64,000 nt of DNA, from NCBI GenBank assembly GCA_903900155.1, contig CAIUMD010000047.1:57113-121112 (forward strand), in the 5' to 3' direction. Made by a program: the position numbers and the translations under genes. This document shows, piece after piece, positions 25,201 through 33,062 of this stretch. This DNA comes from an uncultured Caulobacterales bacterium. GTDB taxonomy: Bacteria; Pseudomonadota; Alphaproteobacteria; Caulobacterales; Caulobacteraceae. Below the pieces are notes generated by a model that did not search any database, was not told where the DNA came from, and saw only the letters and a program-made list of their open reading frames with translations. Each line of letters opens with the position of its first letter. Positions within the stretch are counted from its first letter, which is position 1.

Positions 25201-25993
25201 AGCCGTAACGCTGCTTCCAGGCGGCGTGGACGGCGGGATCGGTCAGGGTCGGGACCGGAGCCTCGGCGGCCGGAGCCTCGTTGCGGGCCAGGGCGGCGAT
25301 GGCGTCGGCGGCCAGCGGGCGGTCGTAGACCCGCAGTTCGTCCAGGTCGCCGCCACGGGTGAAGTTGTAGCGGCTCTGCACCTGGTGCGGAGCGATTACG
25401 CGACCGGCGACGCCGAACTGGTCCAGACCGGCGTCATAGACCGCCTTGGTCTCCTTCTTGGCCGCCAGCTTGCCGTCGACATAGAGCTGGACGCCGGTGG
25501 TCTCGTCCCAGGTGAAGGCCAGGTGCGTCCAGGCGTCGGCGGCCGGGGTCTTGTCGACCTTGAACGACACGCGGGTGCGGGCCAGGCCGTTGTCGGTGAC
25601 GAAGGCGTCGAAGCCGTGGCCGTTCCAGTCGATGCGCAGGAACGCCATGTCCCAGCTGCTGTGATCGGCATAGCCGACGCGGAAGATCACGAACGGCGCG
25701 ACGCCGACCGGATAGCCCGAGCGCCAGAAGAAGGAGAGCGTGCCGCGCTGGGCCTGGATGTTGCCGGGCGCGTTCCACGAGACGATGCCGTCGTCCTCGG
25801 CGTGGAAGCCCTTGCCGGCCTTGCCGTCGATCGGCGTGACCTTGTCGGCGAAGTTGGGGACGGGGTCGCCGGCGGCCACCTCCGCGACCAGGCCCTTGTC
25901 GCCCGACATCTTGAACAGCAGCGCGGGTTCGTCCGCCGCAGCCGCGTTTGCAAGGATCAGCGCACAGGCCGAGCCCACGAAAATCGCCTTCAT
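22229..25993 (-). CDS. Large secreted LamG-domain protein, probable carbohydrate-active enzyme of unknown family
   Basis: A 1254-residue exported protein. Signal peptide to about residue 20. Residues 25-240 form a LamG/concanavalin-like jelly roll (GTLSFFWRSGYPVG, LAFTWDETTGVQLYVDGKLAA, DLDELRVYDRPLAADAIAAL). Residues about 280-580 contain beta-rich segments. Residues about 600-1060 are long, Trp-rich and mainly helical, with DFGDFGGGLSDDTDLLQQWP and HMYMHTEGHWWSDRVELPS, resembling an alpha-barrel glycosidase or lyase. Residues about 1150-1254 look like a CARDB-type beta domain. A LacI-type operator candidate lies 47 bp upstream. The exact enzyme family is not recognised. Confidence 0.8.
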   Translation of the reverse strand: MKAIFVGSACALILANAAAADEPALLFKMSGDKGLVAEVAAGDPVPNFADKVTPIDGKAGKGFHAEDDGIVSWNAPGNIQAQRGTLSFFWRSGYPVGVAPFVIFRVGYADHSSWDMAFLRIDWNGHGFDAFVTDNGLARTRVSFKVDKTPAADAWTHLAFTWDETTGVQLYVDGKLAAKKETKAVYDAGLDQFGVAGRVIAPHQVQSRYNFTRGGDLDELRVYDRPLAADAIAALARNEAPAAEAPVPTLTDPAVHAAWKQRYGWNLAAPPLLTDAKTTIRKVEFADAKDIKEWMWRANDGIAETTWPGVYNRSRLPGRDDYFQLPDWNVYVDGGKALTLTLPDEPINRLEIQGPAYGDLSWAAKAGDKGSSVGVRPKDQARTVSTLAQPLKGGVLTFTNGAQETPIQEIWAYNVSAGAEPKDAFKMTYTVRADVAPDYLNLADLNAYIAGRHPAGERATVVAIPDAAPTRPRPAADLKAPGLPIVHVLIPSGFGDAPAGKALARNWAYGWENARDGLDGVAIDIPALPGAAGAVIPLNIQVKDPIWPGRNMIDVSVSLKAGEGRTVWLDMRDRILTADSLYLTIAADSTDFGPKALDGAKIRFVLKDRDQAKVEHIADRLNQVKDNWAFLVEEHTTSKRQGLYRRLYADITDLLKVDPDNQVGREYWGDITYGSQGWPAFDQPKPTDNTPLWAFRQTEDLKLVAKFINWWIDERQADFGDFGGGLSDDTDLLQQWPGVALMGVQPDKLTHSLNRLTDAVYKNGMFTDGLSTIVTDELHAYEEGINSNSEAMYVNYGDPLAVERLFTTVKALPRVIDKNPAGHVHFNTNWYSGKISYREGPWEWQKPYSFGVVHPSILIADYNGDPTAKATVIGLADGYLAHVAKDGSYPNEINWRTDAERGGTVLQGSGADGPFQVFWSAYRLTSDAKYLAPIKWRISKAGIRSLGSLNDNALAELNLAEANKDQIIASAKKGAALDRYSAWTLTGDKGFLEDLYADEIQWNAQHMYMHTEGHWWSDRVELPSDLLQRSRLGGIANKRGQMTPGHTVSWRFDNADGTDVALLVKDVTKTGFKVIAYNRTDQSVTGVMTGWNVAPGQWSLNQGVDANGDDMIDGAASTRTVAFERSLGTKVTLAPRQTTVIDMKLAAAGDDPAKRADLGIGRGDVVVKGSSITAKVHSLGAQDAAAAKLELVDQAGKVLASAPTPALKAPLDLLPKAASVKLKIPAGVKAQGLRVRIVTTQPQNTALNDEVVLP

Positions 25994-26039
25994 AGGAACC
26001 GTCTCCTCCCGATGGCGGACATCGCGGAACCATACTCTC

Positions 26040-26053
26040 GGTAACCGGTGTCA
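26040..26053. promoter_or_regulatory. Candidate LacI-family operator upstream of the LamG protein gene
   Basis: GGTAACCGGTGTCA is an imperfect palindrome centred on CCGG; read on the minus strand it is TGACACCGGTTACC. This form matches sugar-responsive LacI-family operators found upstream of polysaccharide-use genes in Caulobacter-like bacteria. It lies 47 bp upstream of the minus-strand ATG and 100 bp from pccA. Confidence 0.45.
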
Positions 26054-26153
26054 TGCCTGGGTGAAGGTTTAGCGCCCTAAGGGCATGCTTGCAAACCCGG
26101 GTGGGACTGATAGGCCGTGCTGCAAAGCACAAAAGATACGGGCGGAAGTTGCC

Positions 26154-28148
26154 ATGTTCTCGAAGATCCTGATCGCCAATCGCGGCGAAATCGCTGTCCG
26201 CGTGATCAAAACGTGCCGCCGCCTGGGGATCGCCACCGTGGTGGTTTATTCGGACGCCGACGCCGGTTCGCTGGCGGTCGAGATGGCCGACGAGACCGTG
26301 CATATCGGCGCCTCGCCCGCCGCCCAGAGCTACCTCGTCGCCGACAAGATCATCGCCGCCTGCAAGCAGACGGGCGCCCAGGCCGTGCACCCGGGCTTTG
26401 GCTTCCTGTCCGAGAACGCGGGCTTCGCCCAGCGCTGCGCCGACGAGGGGATCGTGTTCATCGGTCCCAATCCCGGCGCCATCCAGGCCATGGGCGACAA
26501 GATCGAGAGCAAGAAGTTCGCCCAGGCCTCGGGCGTGTCCTGCGTGCCCGGCCACATCGGCGAGATCGCCGACAGCGCGCAGGCCGTGACGATCTCCGAG
26601 CAGATCGGCTACCCCGTGATGATCAAGGCGTCGGCCGGCGGCGGCGGCAAGGGCATCCGCGTGGCCTGGAACCGCAAGGACGTCGAGGAGGGCTTCCCGG
26701 CCGTACGCGCCGAGGCCAAGGCCAGCTTCGGCGACGACCGCATCTTCATCGAGAAGTTCATCGAGAGCCCGCGCCACATCGAGATCCAGGTGCTGGGCGA
26801 CAAGCACGGCAACGTCGTCCACCTGTTCGAGCGCGAATGCTCGATCCAGCGCCGGAACCAGAAGGTCATCGAGGAGGCCCCGTCGCCCCTGCTGGACGAG
26901 GCCACGCGCGCGGCCATGGGCGCCCAGGCCGTCGCCCTGGCCAAGGCGGTGAACTACGACTCTGCCGGCACGGTCGAGTTCGTCGCCGGCCAGGACAAGA
27001 GCTTCTTCTTCCTGGAGATGAACACCCGCCTGCAGGTCGAGCACCCGGTCACCGAGCTGATCACGGGCCTGGACCTGGTCGAGCAGATGATCCGCTCGGC
27101 CTACGGGGAGAAGATGGCCTTCGCGCAGAAGGACCTGAAGATCAACGGCTGGGCCATCGAGAGCCGCATCTACGCCGAGGATCCGTACCGCAAGTTCCTG
27201 CCGTCGATCGGCCGCCTGGTCCGCTACGACCCTCCGGAGGAGGGACAGCATGAAGGCTACAAGATCCGCAACGACGCCGGCGTCCGCGAGGGCGACGAGA
27301 TCTCGATGTACTACGACCCGATGATCTCGAAGCTGTGCAGCTGGGCCCCGACCCGGATCGCGGCGATCGACGGCATGGGCCGGGCGCTGGAGGACTTCCA
27401 CATCGAGGGCCTGGGCCAGAACATCCCGTTCCTGGCCGCCGTCATGGACGAGGACCGCTTCCGCTCGGGCAATCTGGCGACCAGCTACATCAAGGACGAG
27501 TTCCCGGAGGGCTTCCACGGCACGGAAGCGACGGCCGAGCAGCTGGATATCCTGACCGCCGTCGGCGCGGCCATGCAGCGGGTCTATGCCGCGCGCGCCC
27601 GGTCCTACGCCTCGGGCCTGGCCGGCGCGCCGCGCGAGGACTGGGTCGTCGCCATCGGCCACGCCAAGCGTCGCGTGAAGATCGGCGGGGAAGGGGACAT
27701 CGCCGTCGAGTTGCTCGACGAAGGCCGCACCCTCACGCTGACCGACATCGACTGGCGTCCGGGCAAGCCGGTGTTCAAGGCCGTGCTGGGCGGCAAGGCC
27801 TTCACGGTCCAGGTCGCCCCGGCCGCCGAGGGCTTCGACATCCGCCACCGCGCCGCCAAGGCCCGCGTGCTCGTCCTCACCCCGCGCAGCGCCGAACTGC
27901 ACGGCAAGCTGCCTGAGAAGCAGGCCGCCGACACCTCCAAGCTGGTGCTGTCGCCCATGCCGGGCCTGGTGGTGTCGATGGACGTCACCGCCGGCCAGCA
28001 GGTCCGCGAGGGCGAAGTGGTCTGCGTGCTCGAGGCCATGAAGATGCAGAACATCATCCGCGCCGAGCGGGACGGGGTGGTCAAGGCCGTCAACGCCAAG
28101 GGCGGCGATCCGGTGGCGGCCGACGAGGTGCTGGTGGAGTTCGCTTAG
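26154..28148 (+). CDS. pccA: Propionyl-CoA carboxylase, biotin-containing alpha subunit
   Basis: A 664-residue subunit that carboxylates biotin with ATP and bicarbonate for conversion of propionyl-CoA to methylmalonyl-CoA. Biotin carboxylase N-lobe (MFSKILIANRGEIAVRVIKTCRRLG), ATP-grasp with the Gly-rich KASAGGGGKGIRVAW, the catalytic FLEMNTRLQVEHPVTEL region, a linker domain, and a C-terminal biotinyl domain with EAMKMQN (biotinylated K630). The linker and the DFHIEGLGQNIPFL segment favour PCC over the methylcrotonyl enzyme at 41648. The beta subunit gene is not in the window. ATG 26154 follows GGCGGAAG. Confidence 0.9.
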   Translation: MFSKILIANRGEIAVRVIKTCRRLGIATVVVYSDADAGSLAVEMADETVHIGASPAAQSYLVADKIIAACKQTGAQAVHPGFGFLSENAGFAQRCADEGIVFIGPNPGAIQAMGDKIESKKFAQASGVSCVPGHIGEIADSAQAVTISEQIGYPVMIKASAGGGGKGIRVAWNRKDVEEGFPAVRAEAKASFGDDRIFIEKFIESPRHIEIQVLGDKHGNVVHLFERECSIQRRNQKVIEEAPSPLLDEATRAAMGAQAVALAKAVNYDSAGTVEFVAGQDKSFFFLEMNTRLQVEHPVTELITGLDLVEQMIRSAYGEKMAFAQKDLKINGWAIESRIYAEDPYRKFLPSIGRLVRYDPPEEGQHEGYKIRNDAGVREGDEISMYYDPMISKLCSWAPTRIAAIDGMGRALEDFHIEGLGQNIPFLAAVMDEDRFRSGNLATSYIKDEFPEGFHGTEATAEQLDILTAVGAAMQRVYAARARSYASGLAGAPREDWVVAIGHAKRRVKIGGEGDIAVELLDEGRTLTLTDIDWRPGKPVFKAVLGGKAFTVQVAPAAEGFDIRHRAAKARVLVLTPRSAELHGKLPEKQAADTSKLVLSPMPGLVVSMDVTAGQQVREGEVVCVLEAMKMQNIIRAERDGVVKAVNAKGGDPVAADEVLVEFA

Positions 28149-28190
28149 GTCAGCGCCTAGATTGCCGACACGAGTCGGAGCTGAGGCGAA

Positions 28191-28595
28191 ATGAGCGATC
28201 GTAGCGAATGGGCGGAGCTGTTCCTGTCATCGAACGGCAGGCTGGCGCGCACGCCGTTCCTGATCGCCTGCGCCGTGATCCTGGGTGTGGCGGTGCTGTA
28301 CGAAGCCATCGCCGGCTACACCCTGCACTGGCTGACCGGCTGGCTGGTCTATCCGGCCCTGCTGTTCTCGGGCGCCTGCGTGCTGTCCAAGCGCCTGCAT
28401 GATCGTGGCCGGTCGGGCTGGTGGTCGCTGCTGGTGCTGGTGGCCGTGATCGCGGTCTGGCCGCAGCCCGAGCACTTTCTGGACTTCATGTTCTGCCTGG
28501 TGATCGTCTGGGCGGTGGTCGAGCTGGGCGTGATGGGCGGCGAGCAGGGCGCTAACCGGTATGGGCCCAATCCGCTGAAGGCGATCGCGATTTAA
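28191..28595 (+). CDS. DUF805 family inner-membrane protein
   Basis: A 134-residue protein with about four transmembrane helices. It shows the DUF805 features: an aromatic/polar N-terminus with NGRLARTPFLIA (in place of the usual GRISRxxFW), a LSKRLHDRGRSGWWSLL loop, and the C-terminal GEQGANRYGPNPL. The family is widespread with no settled function. It lies 42 bp after pccA and may be read through from it. Confidence 0.88.
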   Translation: MSDRSEWAELFLSSNGRLARTPFLIACAVILGVAVLYEAIAGYTLHWLTGWLVYPALLFSGACVLSKRLHDRGRSGWWSLLVLVAVIAVWPQPEHFLDFMFCLVIVWAVVELGVMGGEQGANRYGPNPLKAIAI

Positions 28596-28597
28596 AA

Positions 28598-28733
28598 TCC
28601 CCTCTCCCCCTGTGGGAGAGGGTGGCCCGCGAAGCGGGTCGGGTGAGGGATCTCGCTCCGCTATCCGGATAGGCCTTTCGACCCCTCATCCGTCAGCTTC
28701 GCTGACACCTTCTCCCGCAAGGGGAGAAGGGGG
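28598..28733. repeat. REP-type mosaic repeat between the DUF805 gene and lipB
   Basis: Outer arms CCCCTCTCCCC and GGGGAGAAGGGGG bracket internal palindromes (CCCTCTCCC...GGGAGAGGG, GCCCGCGAAGCGGGT, CAGCTTCGCTG and CTTCTCCCGCAAGGGGAGAAG). This is the common dispersed repeat of high-GC alphaproteobacteria, sited between convergent genes, where it can also terminate both. Confidence 0.75.
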
Positions 28734-29414
28734 CTAGACCGGCGCTTCCGCGTCCTCGACCGGCCCGAAGATCTTCGCAAAGCTGCTCCGCAGGGCCGCG
28801 TCGGCCTCGTCCAGCGTGACCGGCAGGCCGAGATCCACCAGGCTGGTCACGCCATGCTCGGTCTGGCCGCAGGGCACGATGCCGCCGAAGTGGTCGAGGT
28901 CCGGCTCCACGTTCAGGCTGATCCCGTGGAAGCTGACCCACTTGCGCAGCTTCACGCCGATGGCGGCGATCTTGTCCTCGCGGCTCCAGCCGGCGCCCTT
29001 GCGCTCGACCCAGACGCCGACCCGGCCGTCGCGCAGCTCGCCGGTGACGTTGAAGGCGGCCAGGGCGTCGATGATCCAGGCCTCCAGCGCCGCCACGAAG
29101 GCGCGCACGTCGCGGCCGCGCTGGGTCAGGTCCAGCATCACATAGGCCACCCGCTGGCCGGGGCCGTGATAGGTGAACTGCCCGCCGCGTCCGCTCTCGA
29201 ACACCGGGAAGCGGTCCGGCTGGATCAGGTCGGTCGCCTTGGCCGAGACGCCGGCGGTGTAGAGCGGCGGATGCTCGAGCAGCCAGATCAGCTCGCCCGC
29301 CGTCCCGTCGGCGATGGCGGCGGCGCGCGCCTCCATGGCGGCAACGGCTGCCGGGTAGGGCACGTAGTCGGTCGAAACCGCCCACCCCACGTTTGCCGCG
29401 TCATCCCGCCCCAT
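28734..29414 (-). CDS. lipB: Octanoyl-[ACP]-protein N-octanoyltransferase
   Basis: Transfers octanoate from acyl carrier protein to lipoyl domains, the first step of lipoic acid synthesis. 226 residues from ATG 29414; an upstream ATG at 29459 adds 15. Motifs: [36 protein letters not shown], the lysine in [22 protein letters not shown], and the catalytic cysteine in [15 protein letters not shown]. All family landmarks are present. Confidence 0.94.
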   Translation of the reverse strand: MGRDDAANVGWAVSTDYVPYPAAVAAMEARAAAIADGTAGELIWLLEHPPLYTAGVSAKATDLIQPDRFPVFESGRGGQFTYHGPGQRVAYVMLDLTQRGRDVRAFVAALEAWIIDALAAFNVTGELRDGRVGVWVERKGAGWSREDKIAAIGVKLRKWVSFHGISLNVEPDLDHFGGIVPCGQTEHGVTSLVDLGLPVTLDEADAALRSSFAKIFGPVEDAEAPV

Positions 29415-29530
29415 GCTCGGAAGCCCAGTGTTTTCAGCGTTTAACGGGAGAGCAAGCATGTGGCCCTAATCTTGCGATCGAGACGGCGGCGACCCGGTCG
29501 GTCGCTTGTGTCAGTTAAGGGTCTTACTTC

Positions 29531-29782
29531 GTGAGCCAGGTCAACGCCGTCAATGTCGAGATCTCCGTTCTGCTGGGGCGCTCGATCCTGCCGATGCAGC
29601 AACTGCTGCGCATGGGCCGCGGCGCGGTGATCCCGCTGGACGCCAAGACCCATGACGAAGTGTGGATCCTGGCCAACAACCACCCGATCGCGCGGGGCGA
29701 AATCCAGATCAGCGACGACCGCATCGCCATCCAGGTCACCCGCGCGGCCGACGTCTACGACTACATGGCCGGCGGCGCTTAA
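29531..29782 (+). CDS. Short FliN/YscQ-family (SpoA domain) protein
   Basis: An 83-residue protein that is essentially a single SpoA domain: VNVEISVLLGRSILPMQQLLRMGRGAVIPLDAKTHDEVWILANNHPIARGEIQISDDRIAIQVTRAADV. FliN forms the lower ring of the flagellar switch. This version is shorter than a normal FliN, lacks the N-terminal extension that contacts FliM and FliG, and no other flagellar genes are nearby. It may be an accessory switch component or a stand-alone SpoA adaptor. GTG start. Confidence 0.82.
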   Translation: MSQVNAVNVEISVLLGRSILPMQQLLRMGRGAVIPLDAKTHDEVWILANNHPIARGEIQISDDRIAIQVTRAADVYDYMAGGA

Positions 29783-29796
29783 TTCGCCGCAGGTGT

Positions 29797-29819
29797 GAAG
29801 TTCACCGCTGGTGAACTTC
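29797..29819 (+). terminator. Hairpin downstream of the FliN-like gene
   Basis: GAAGTTCACC (29797-29806) and GGTGAACTTC (29810-29819) form a perfect 10-bp stem with loop GCT, 15 bp after the stop. There is no strong T-run. Confidence 0.5.
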
Positions 29820-29869
29820 CGACTTCCCAAATCCGATTCAGTTTGCTACCTGCCGCCCCTCACCACGAT

Positions 29870-29954
29870 GCGGTCGTGGCGGAATTGGTAGACGCGCAGC
29901 GTTGAGGTCGCTGTATCGCAAGATGTGGAAGTTCGAGTCTTCTCGACCGCACCA
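29870..29954 (+). tRNA. tRNA-Leu (anticodon GAG)
   Basis: An 85-nt class II tRNA. Acceptor GCGGTCG pairs with CGACCGC; the anticodon stem CAGCG/CGCTG encloses TTGAGGT, giving anticodon GAG (codons CUC/CUU). It has a long variable arm, the T-arm GTTCGAGTC, and encoded CCA at 29952-29954. Confidence 0.95.
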
Positions 29955-29970
29955 GTGTTGAACACGGAAT

Positions 29971-30016
29971 AGAGCGCTCCCGGCGAAATCGGTTTCCGAC
30001 TCGCTAGGGGCGCTCT
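29971..30016. repeat. Intergenic palindromic repeat, copy 3 (diverged)
   Basis: AGAGCG (29971-29976) pairs with CGCTCT (30011-30016), with a GGCGAAATCGGTTTCCGAC core. It has the GAAA...GGTTTC centre of the family seen at 18438 and 40215. Confidence 0.5.
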
Positions 30017-30106
30017 AATCGTTTCTAGGCCTTGGTTTTGCCCCAGGGTCGCTTCATCGGACCAACCCGCAACGAATCCAGCAGCTCTAGAGCTCAGGAG
30101 GCCCCC

Positions 30107-31561
30107 ATGACCCGGGACACCGCCGAACTGACCGACGACATGCTGGACGACATCCCGCTGGCCAAATCCGAGACCCCCGAGGAGCTGGAAGACCTGGCCC
30201 TTGGCGAGGACTACGCCCTCAATCCCGAATATGTCGAGATGGTGATCGACGCCGTCGACAGCGGCGATCTCAAGCGCCTGCGCGAGCTGGTGACGGCCTT
30301 GGAGCCGGCCGACGTCGCCGACCTGATGGGCTTCCTGACCGCCGACTACCGCGAGGACGTGATCCCGCTGCTGGATCCGGAAGCCCTGGGCGAGATCATC
30401 TCGGAAATGGACGAGAACCTCCGCGAGGAAGTCCTCGAAGCCACGCCGTCCGTGACCCTGGCCCGGGCGCTGGAGGAACTGGACACCGACGACGCCGCCG
30501 ACGTCATTGACGACCTGGACGACACCAAGCGCTTCCAGGTTCTGGCCGCCATGGGCGAGACCGACCGCGCGGCCATCGAGACGACCCTGTCGTACGAGGA
30601 CGAGACCGCCGGCCGCCTGATGCAGCGCGAATTCCTGGCCGCGCCGGAATTCTGGACCGTCGGCCAGACGATCGACCACGTCCGCGAGGCCGGCGACCAA
30701 CTGCCCGAGCTGTTCTTCGACGTCTATGTGGTCGACCCGACCTACAAGCCGGTCGGCGCGATCCCGATCAGCATCCTGCTGCGCAGCCGCCGCGAGACGC
30801 CGCTGGCCGAGCTGATGGAGGCCGTCACCGAAATCCCGGTCGAGATGGACCAGGAAGAGGTGGCCTACATCTTCGACAAGTACCACCTGATCAGCGCCCC
30901 GGTGATCGAGCCGGGCGGCCGCCTGGTGGGCCAGATCACCGTCGACGACATCGTCGAGGTCATTCGCGACGAAGCCCAGGAAGACATCCTGGCCCTGGCC
31001 GGTGTGTCTGACGCTGGCCGCGACGCCTCGGTGATCGAGATCGTGAAATCGCGCCTGCCGTGGCTGATGCTGAACCTGGCCACCGCCGCCCTGGCGGTCA
31101 GTGGCGTCGCCATCTTCCAGGCCGAGATCGCCCAGCTGGTGGCCCTGGCCATCCTGATGCCGATCGTCTCGTCGCTGGGCGGCAACGCCGGCACCCAGAC
31201 CCTGGCCGTGGCCGTACGCGCCCTGTCGAGCAAGGAGCTGACCACGGCCAACGCCCGCCGCATCGTGCTGCGCGAGCTGATGGTCGGCCTAGTCAACGGC
31301 GTGGCCTTGGCCCTGGTCATGGGGCTGGCGACCTATCTCTTCTTCGGGCCGTCCCAGCACCACGACAAGCTGGCGATCATCGTCGGCGCGGCCCTGATCG
31401 CCAACATCTTCACCGCGGCCCTGGGCGGCATCCTGATGCCCCTGGCGCTGGAAAAGATGGGCCGCGATCCTGCGGTGTCGTCGTCGATCTTCGTGACCTT
31501 CCTGACGGACTTCACCGGCTTCTTCGCTGTGCTGCTGATCGCGTCGCTGCTGCTGCACTGA
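30107..31561 (+). CDS. mgtE: Magnesium transporter
   Basis: A 484-residue inner-membrane Mg2+ channel. The N-terminal helical MgtE domain (residues about 35-160, with repeats such as LEPADVADLMGFLTADYREDVIPLL) is followed by two CBS domains (about 165-290), then a five-helix membrane domain with the signature PIVSSLGGNAGTQTLAVAVRAL. The cytosolic domain acts as a Mg2+ sensor that closes the channel. ATG 30107 follows CAGGAGG. Confidence 0.94.
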   Translation: MTRDTAELTDDMLDDIPLAKSETPEELEDLALGEDYALNPEYVEMVIDAVDSGDLKRLRELVTALEPADVADLMGFLTADYREDVIPLLDPEALGEIISEMDENLREEVLEATPSVTLARALEELDTDDAADVIDDLDDTKRFQVLAAMGETDRAAIETTLSYEDETAGRLMQREFLAAPEFWTVGQTIDHVREAGDQLPELFFDVYVVDPTYKPVGAIPISILLRSRRETPLAELMEAVTEIPVEMDQEEVAYIFDKYHLISAPVIEPGGRLVGQITVDDIVEVIRDEAQEDILALAGVSDAGRDASVIEIVKSRLPWLMLNLATAALAVSGVAIFQAEIAQLVALAILMPIVSSLGGNAGTQTLAVAVRALSSKELTTANARRIVLRELMVGLVNGVALALVMGLATYLFFGPSQHHDKLAIIVGAALIANIFTAALGGILMPLALEKMGRDPAVSSSIFVTFLTDFTGFFAVLLIASLLLH

Positions 31562-31588
31562 CGGTTTTCTAGCGCACGAGGGGAAAAC

Positions 31589-31603
31589 TGGCGCCGACCT
31601 TGC
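31589..31603 (+). promoter_or_regulatory. Sigma-54 promoter of spmX
   Basis: TGGCGCCGACCTTGC has GG (-24) and GC (-12) separated by exactly 10 nt, as sigma-54 requires, 54 bp upstream of the spmX ATG. In Caulobacter, spmX is known to be activated by the sigma-54 activator TacA, so the site fits established biology. Confidence 0.75.
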
Positions 31604-31656
31604 GCCGAGACAGGCGAACGCATCCGCGTCTGTCTCAAACTGGGTCAAACTCCGCG

Positions 31657-32976
31657 ATGAAACCGCGCCATCAGGTCACCCGGACGGCCGTCGATCTCAT
31701 CAAGAGATTCGAAGGCTACCGTCAGAAGGCCGCGCAGCTCCCCGACGGGCGCTGGACGGTCGGCTATGGCCACACCCTGACCGCTCGCGAGGGCGCCTCC
31801 GTCTCTGAAAAGGACGCCGAGGCCCTGCTGCTGTACGACCTGATCTCGGTCGCCCACTCGGTCAACGAACACACCTACGCGCCGCTGAACCAGAACCAGT
31901 TCGACGCGCTGGTCTGCTTCGCCTTCAATATCGGTCTCGACAACTTCCTCCGTTCGGGCGTGCTGCGCCGGATCAACGAAGGCTCGCTGCTGCAAGCGGC
32001 GTGCGCGATGGAGATGTGGCGCAAGGCCGACTTCGAGGGCGAGCGGATCGTCATCGACGCCCTGGTCCGCCGCCGCTCGGCCGAGAAGACCCTGTTCCTG
32101 ACGCCGGCCAACGGCGAGTGGGTCCCGGCCCCGAGCCCGGTGCTGCGCCCCAAGGTCGACTACGACGCCAGCTGCGCCGTGCCGAAACAGACGCCGATGG
32201 CCGTCAGCACCCGCACGGAAGGCGACCGCGTCGTCGCCGAGCGGGAAGAAGGCCTGCCGCTGAACGTGGTTGTCCCGGAAGAGGACGGCCCGACCGCCAC
32301 CGAACAGTCCGCCGCCGCCGTCAGCGCACGCCTGGAGGCCATCCTCTCGGACGCCCCGCCGGCTGCCCCGGTCACGACGACCAAGCCGGTGGCCCGCCAG
32401 GACGACCTCGGTTTGCCCGAGCCGCCGGTCCCGGCCCAGCCAGCCGTGACCGAGCCCGCGCCGGTCCTGTTCCAGAATGAACCGACCACGGCGCCGGTCG
32501 AGCCCGTGTCGCAGCCCGCGCCGGTCGAGTTCACGCCGTTCCGCCTGACCCCGCAGCCGGTCGAGGTAGAAGAGGTCGCCAAGCCGACCCCGGTCGAGGC
32601 CTTCGCGCCCGCGCCGAAGCCGGCCCCCAGCGAGCCCAGCCTGTTCGGCGCCCCGGCGTCGGGCTCGTCGGTGTTCAATCTGGGCGGCTTCTCGACCAGC
32701 GAAGAGGTCGACCTGCACCCGATGGACGTGCCGATGGTCGAGTCGGAGCAACCGCGCTTCGGCAACACCAGCCTGCTGATCAGCCTGGGCATCCTGGGTC
32801 TGGCCTTGTTCGGCGGCGGCGTCCTGTGGATCCTGACCGTGGCCGCGGGCTCGGATGGCCAGGTGAAGCTGTTCGGCTATGGCGCCAGCATGATTGGCGC
32901 GATCTGCTTCGTGGTTTCGGCCTATCTTCTGCTTCGCCGCCTTGCCGGTCCGGAAACGGGTGAAGACGAAGAATAG
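31657..32976 (+). CDS. spmX: SpmX, stalked-cell fate determinant with a muramidase domain
   Basis: A 439-residue polar membrane protein. Residues 1-150 form a GH24 (T4 lysozyme-like) domain with catalytic-site E19 in IKRFEGYR and the WTVGYGHT motif. Residues about 205-360 are a Pro/Ala/Val/Glu-rich low-complexity linker, and two C-terminal transmembrane helices lie near 371-396 and 405-425. In Caulobacter, SpmX localises to the old pole at the swarmer-to-stalked transition and recruits and activates the histidine kinase DivJ; the muramidase domain acts in oligomerisation and localisation. A sigma-54 promoter precedes it and a terminator follows. Confidence 0.93.
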   Translation: MKPRHQVTRTAVDLIKRFEGYRQKAAQLPDGRWTVGYGHTLTAREGASVSEKDAEALLLYDLISVAHSVNEHTYAPLNQNQFDALVCFAFNIGLDNFLRSGVLRRINEGSLLQAACAMEMWRKADFEGERIVIDALVRRRSAEKTLFLTPANGEWVPAPSPVLRPKVDYDASCAVPKQTPMAVSTRTEGDRVVAEREEGLPLNVVVPEEDGPTATEQSAAAVSARLEAILSDAPPAAPVTTTKPVARQDDLGLPEPPVPAQPAVTEPAPVLFQNEPTTAPVEPVSQPAPVEFTPFRLTPQPVEVEEVAKPTPVEAFAPAPKPAPSEPSLFGAPASGSSVFNLGGFSTSEEVDLHPMDVPMVESEQPRFGNTSLLISLGILGLALFGGGVLWILTVAAGSDGQVKLFGYGASMIGAICFVVSAYLLLRRLAGPETGEDEE

Positions 32977-33009
32977 TTTTCTTTGCTTCCCTTACGGAAC
33001 TTGAGCAAG

Positions 33010-33045
33010 AACGCCCGCAGGTCCCAACGACCGGCGGGCGTTTGT
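33010..33045 (+). terminator. Intrinsic terminator after spmX
   Basis: AACGCCCGC (33010-33018) pairs with GCGGGCGTT (33034-33042), followed by TTG, 34 bp after the spmX stop and just ahead of ivd. Confidence 0.7.
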
Positions 33046-33062
33046 GCTATGGGAGAGCCAGG

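Noticed and set aside
22703..26044. A 1113-codon open frame on the plus strand, opposite the LamG protein
   Set aside because: It is a stop-free shadow caused by high third-position GC; the product is low-complexity Gly/Arg/Val/Ala with no domain and the minus-strand gene has a signal peptide and domains.
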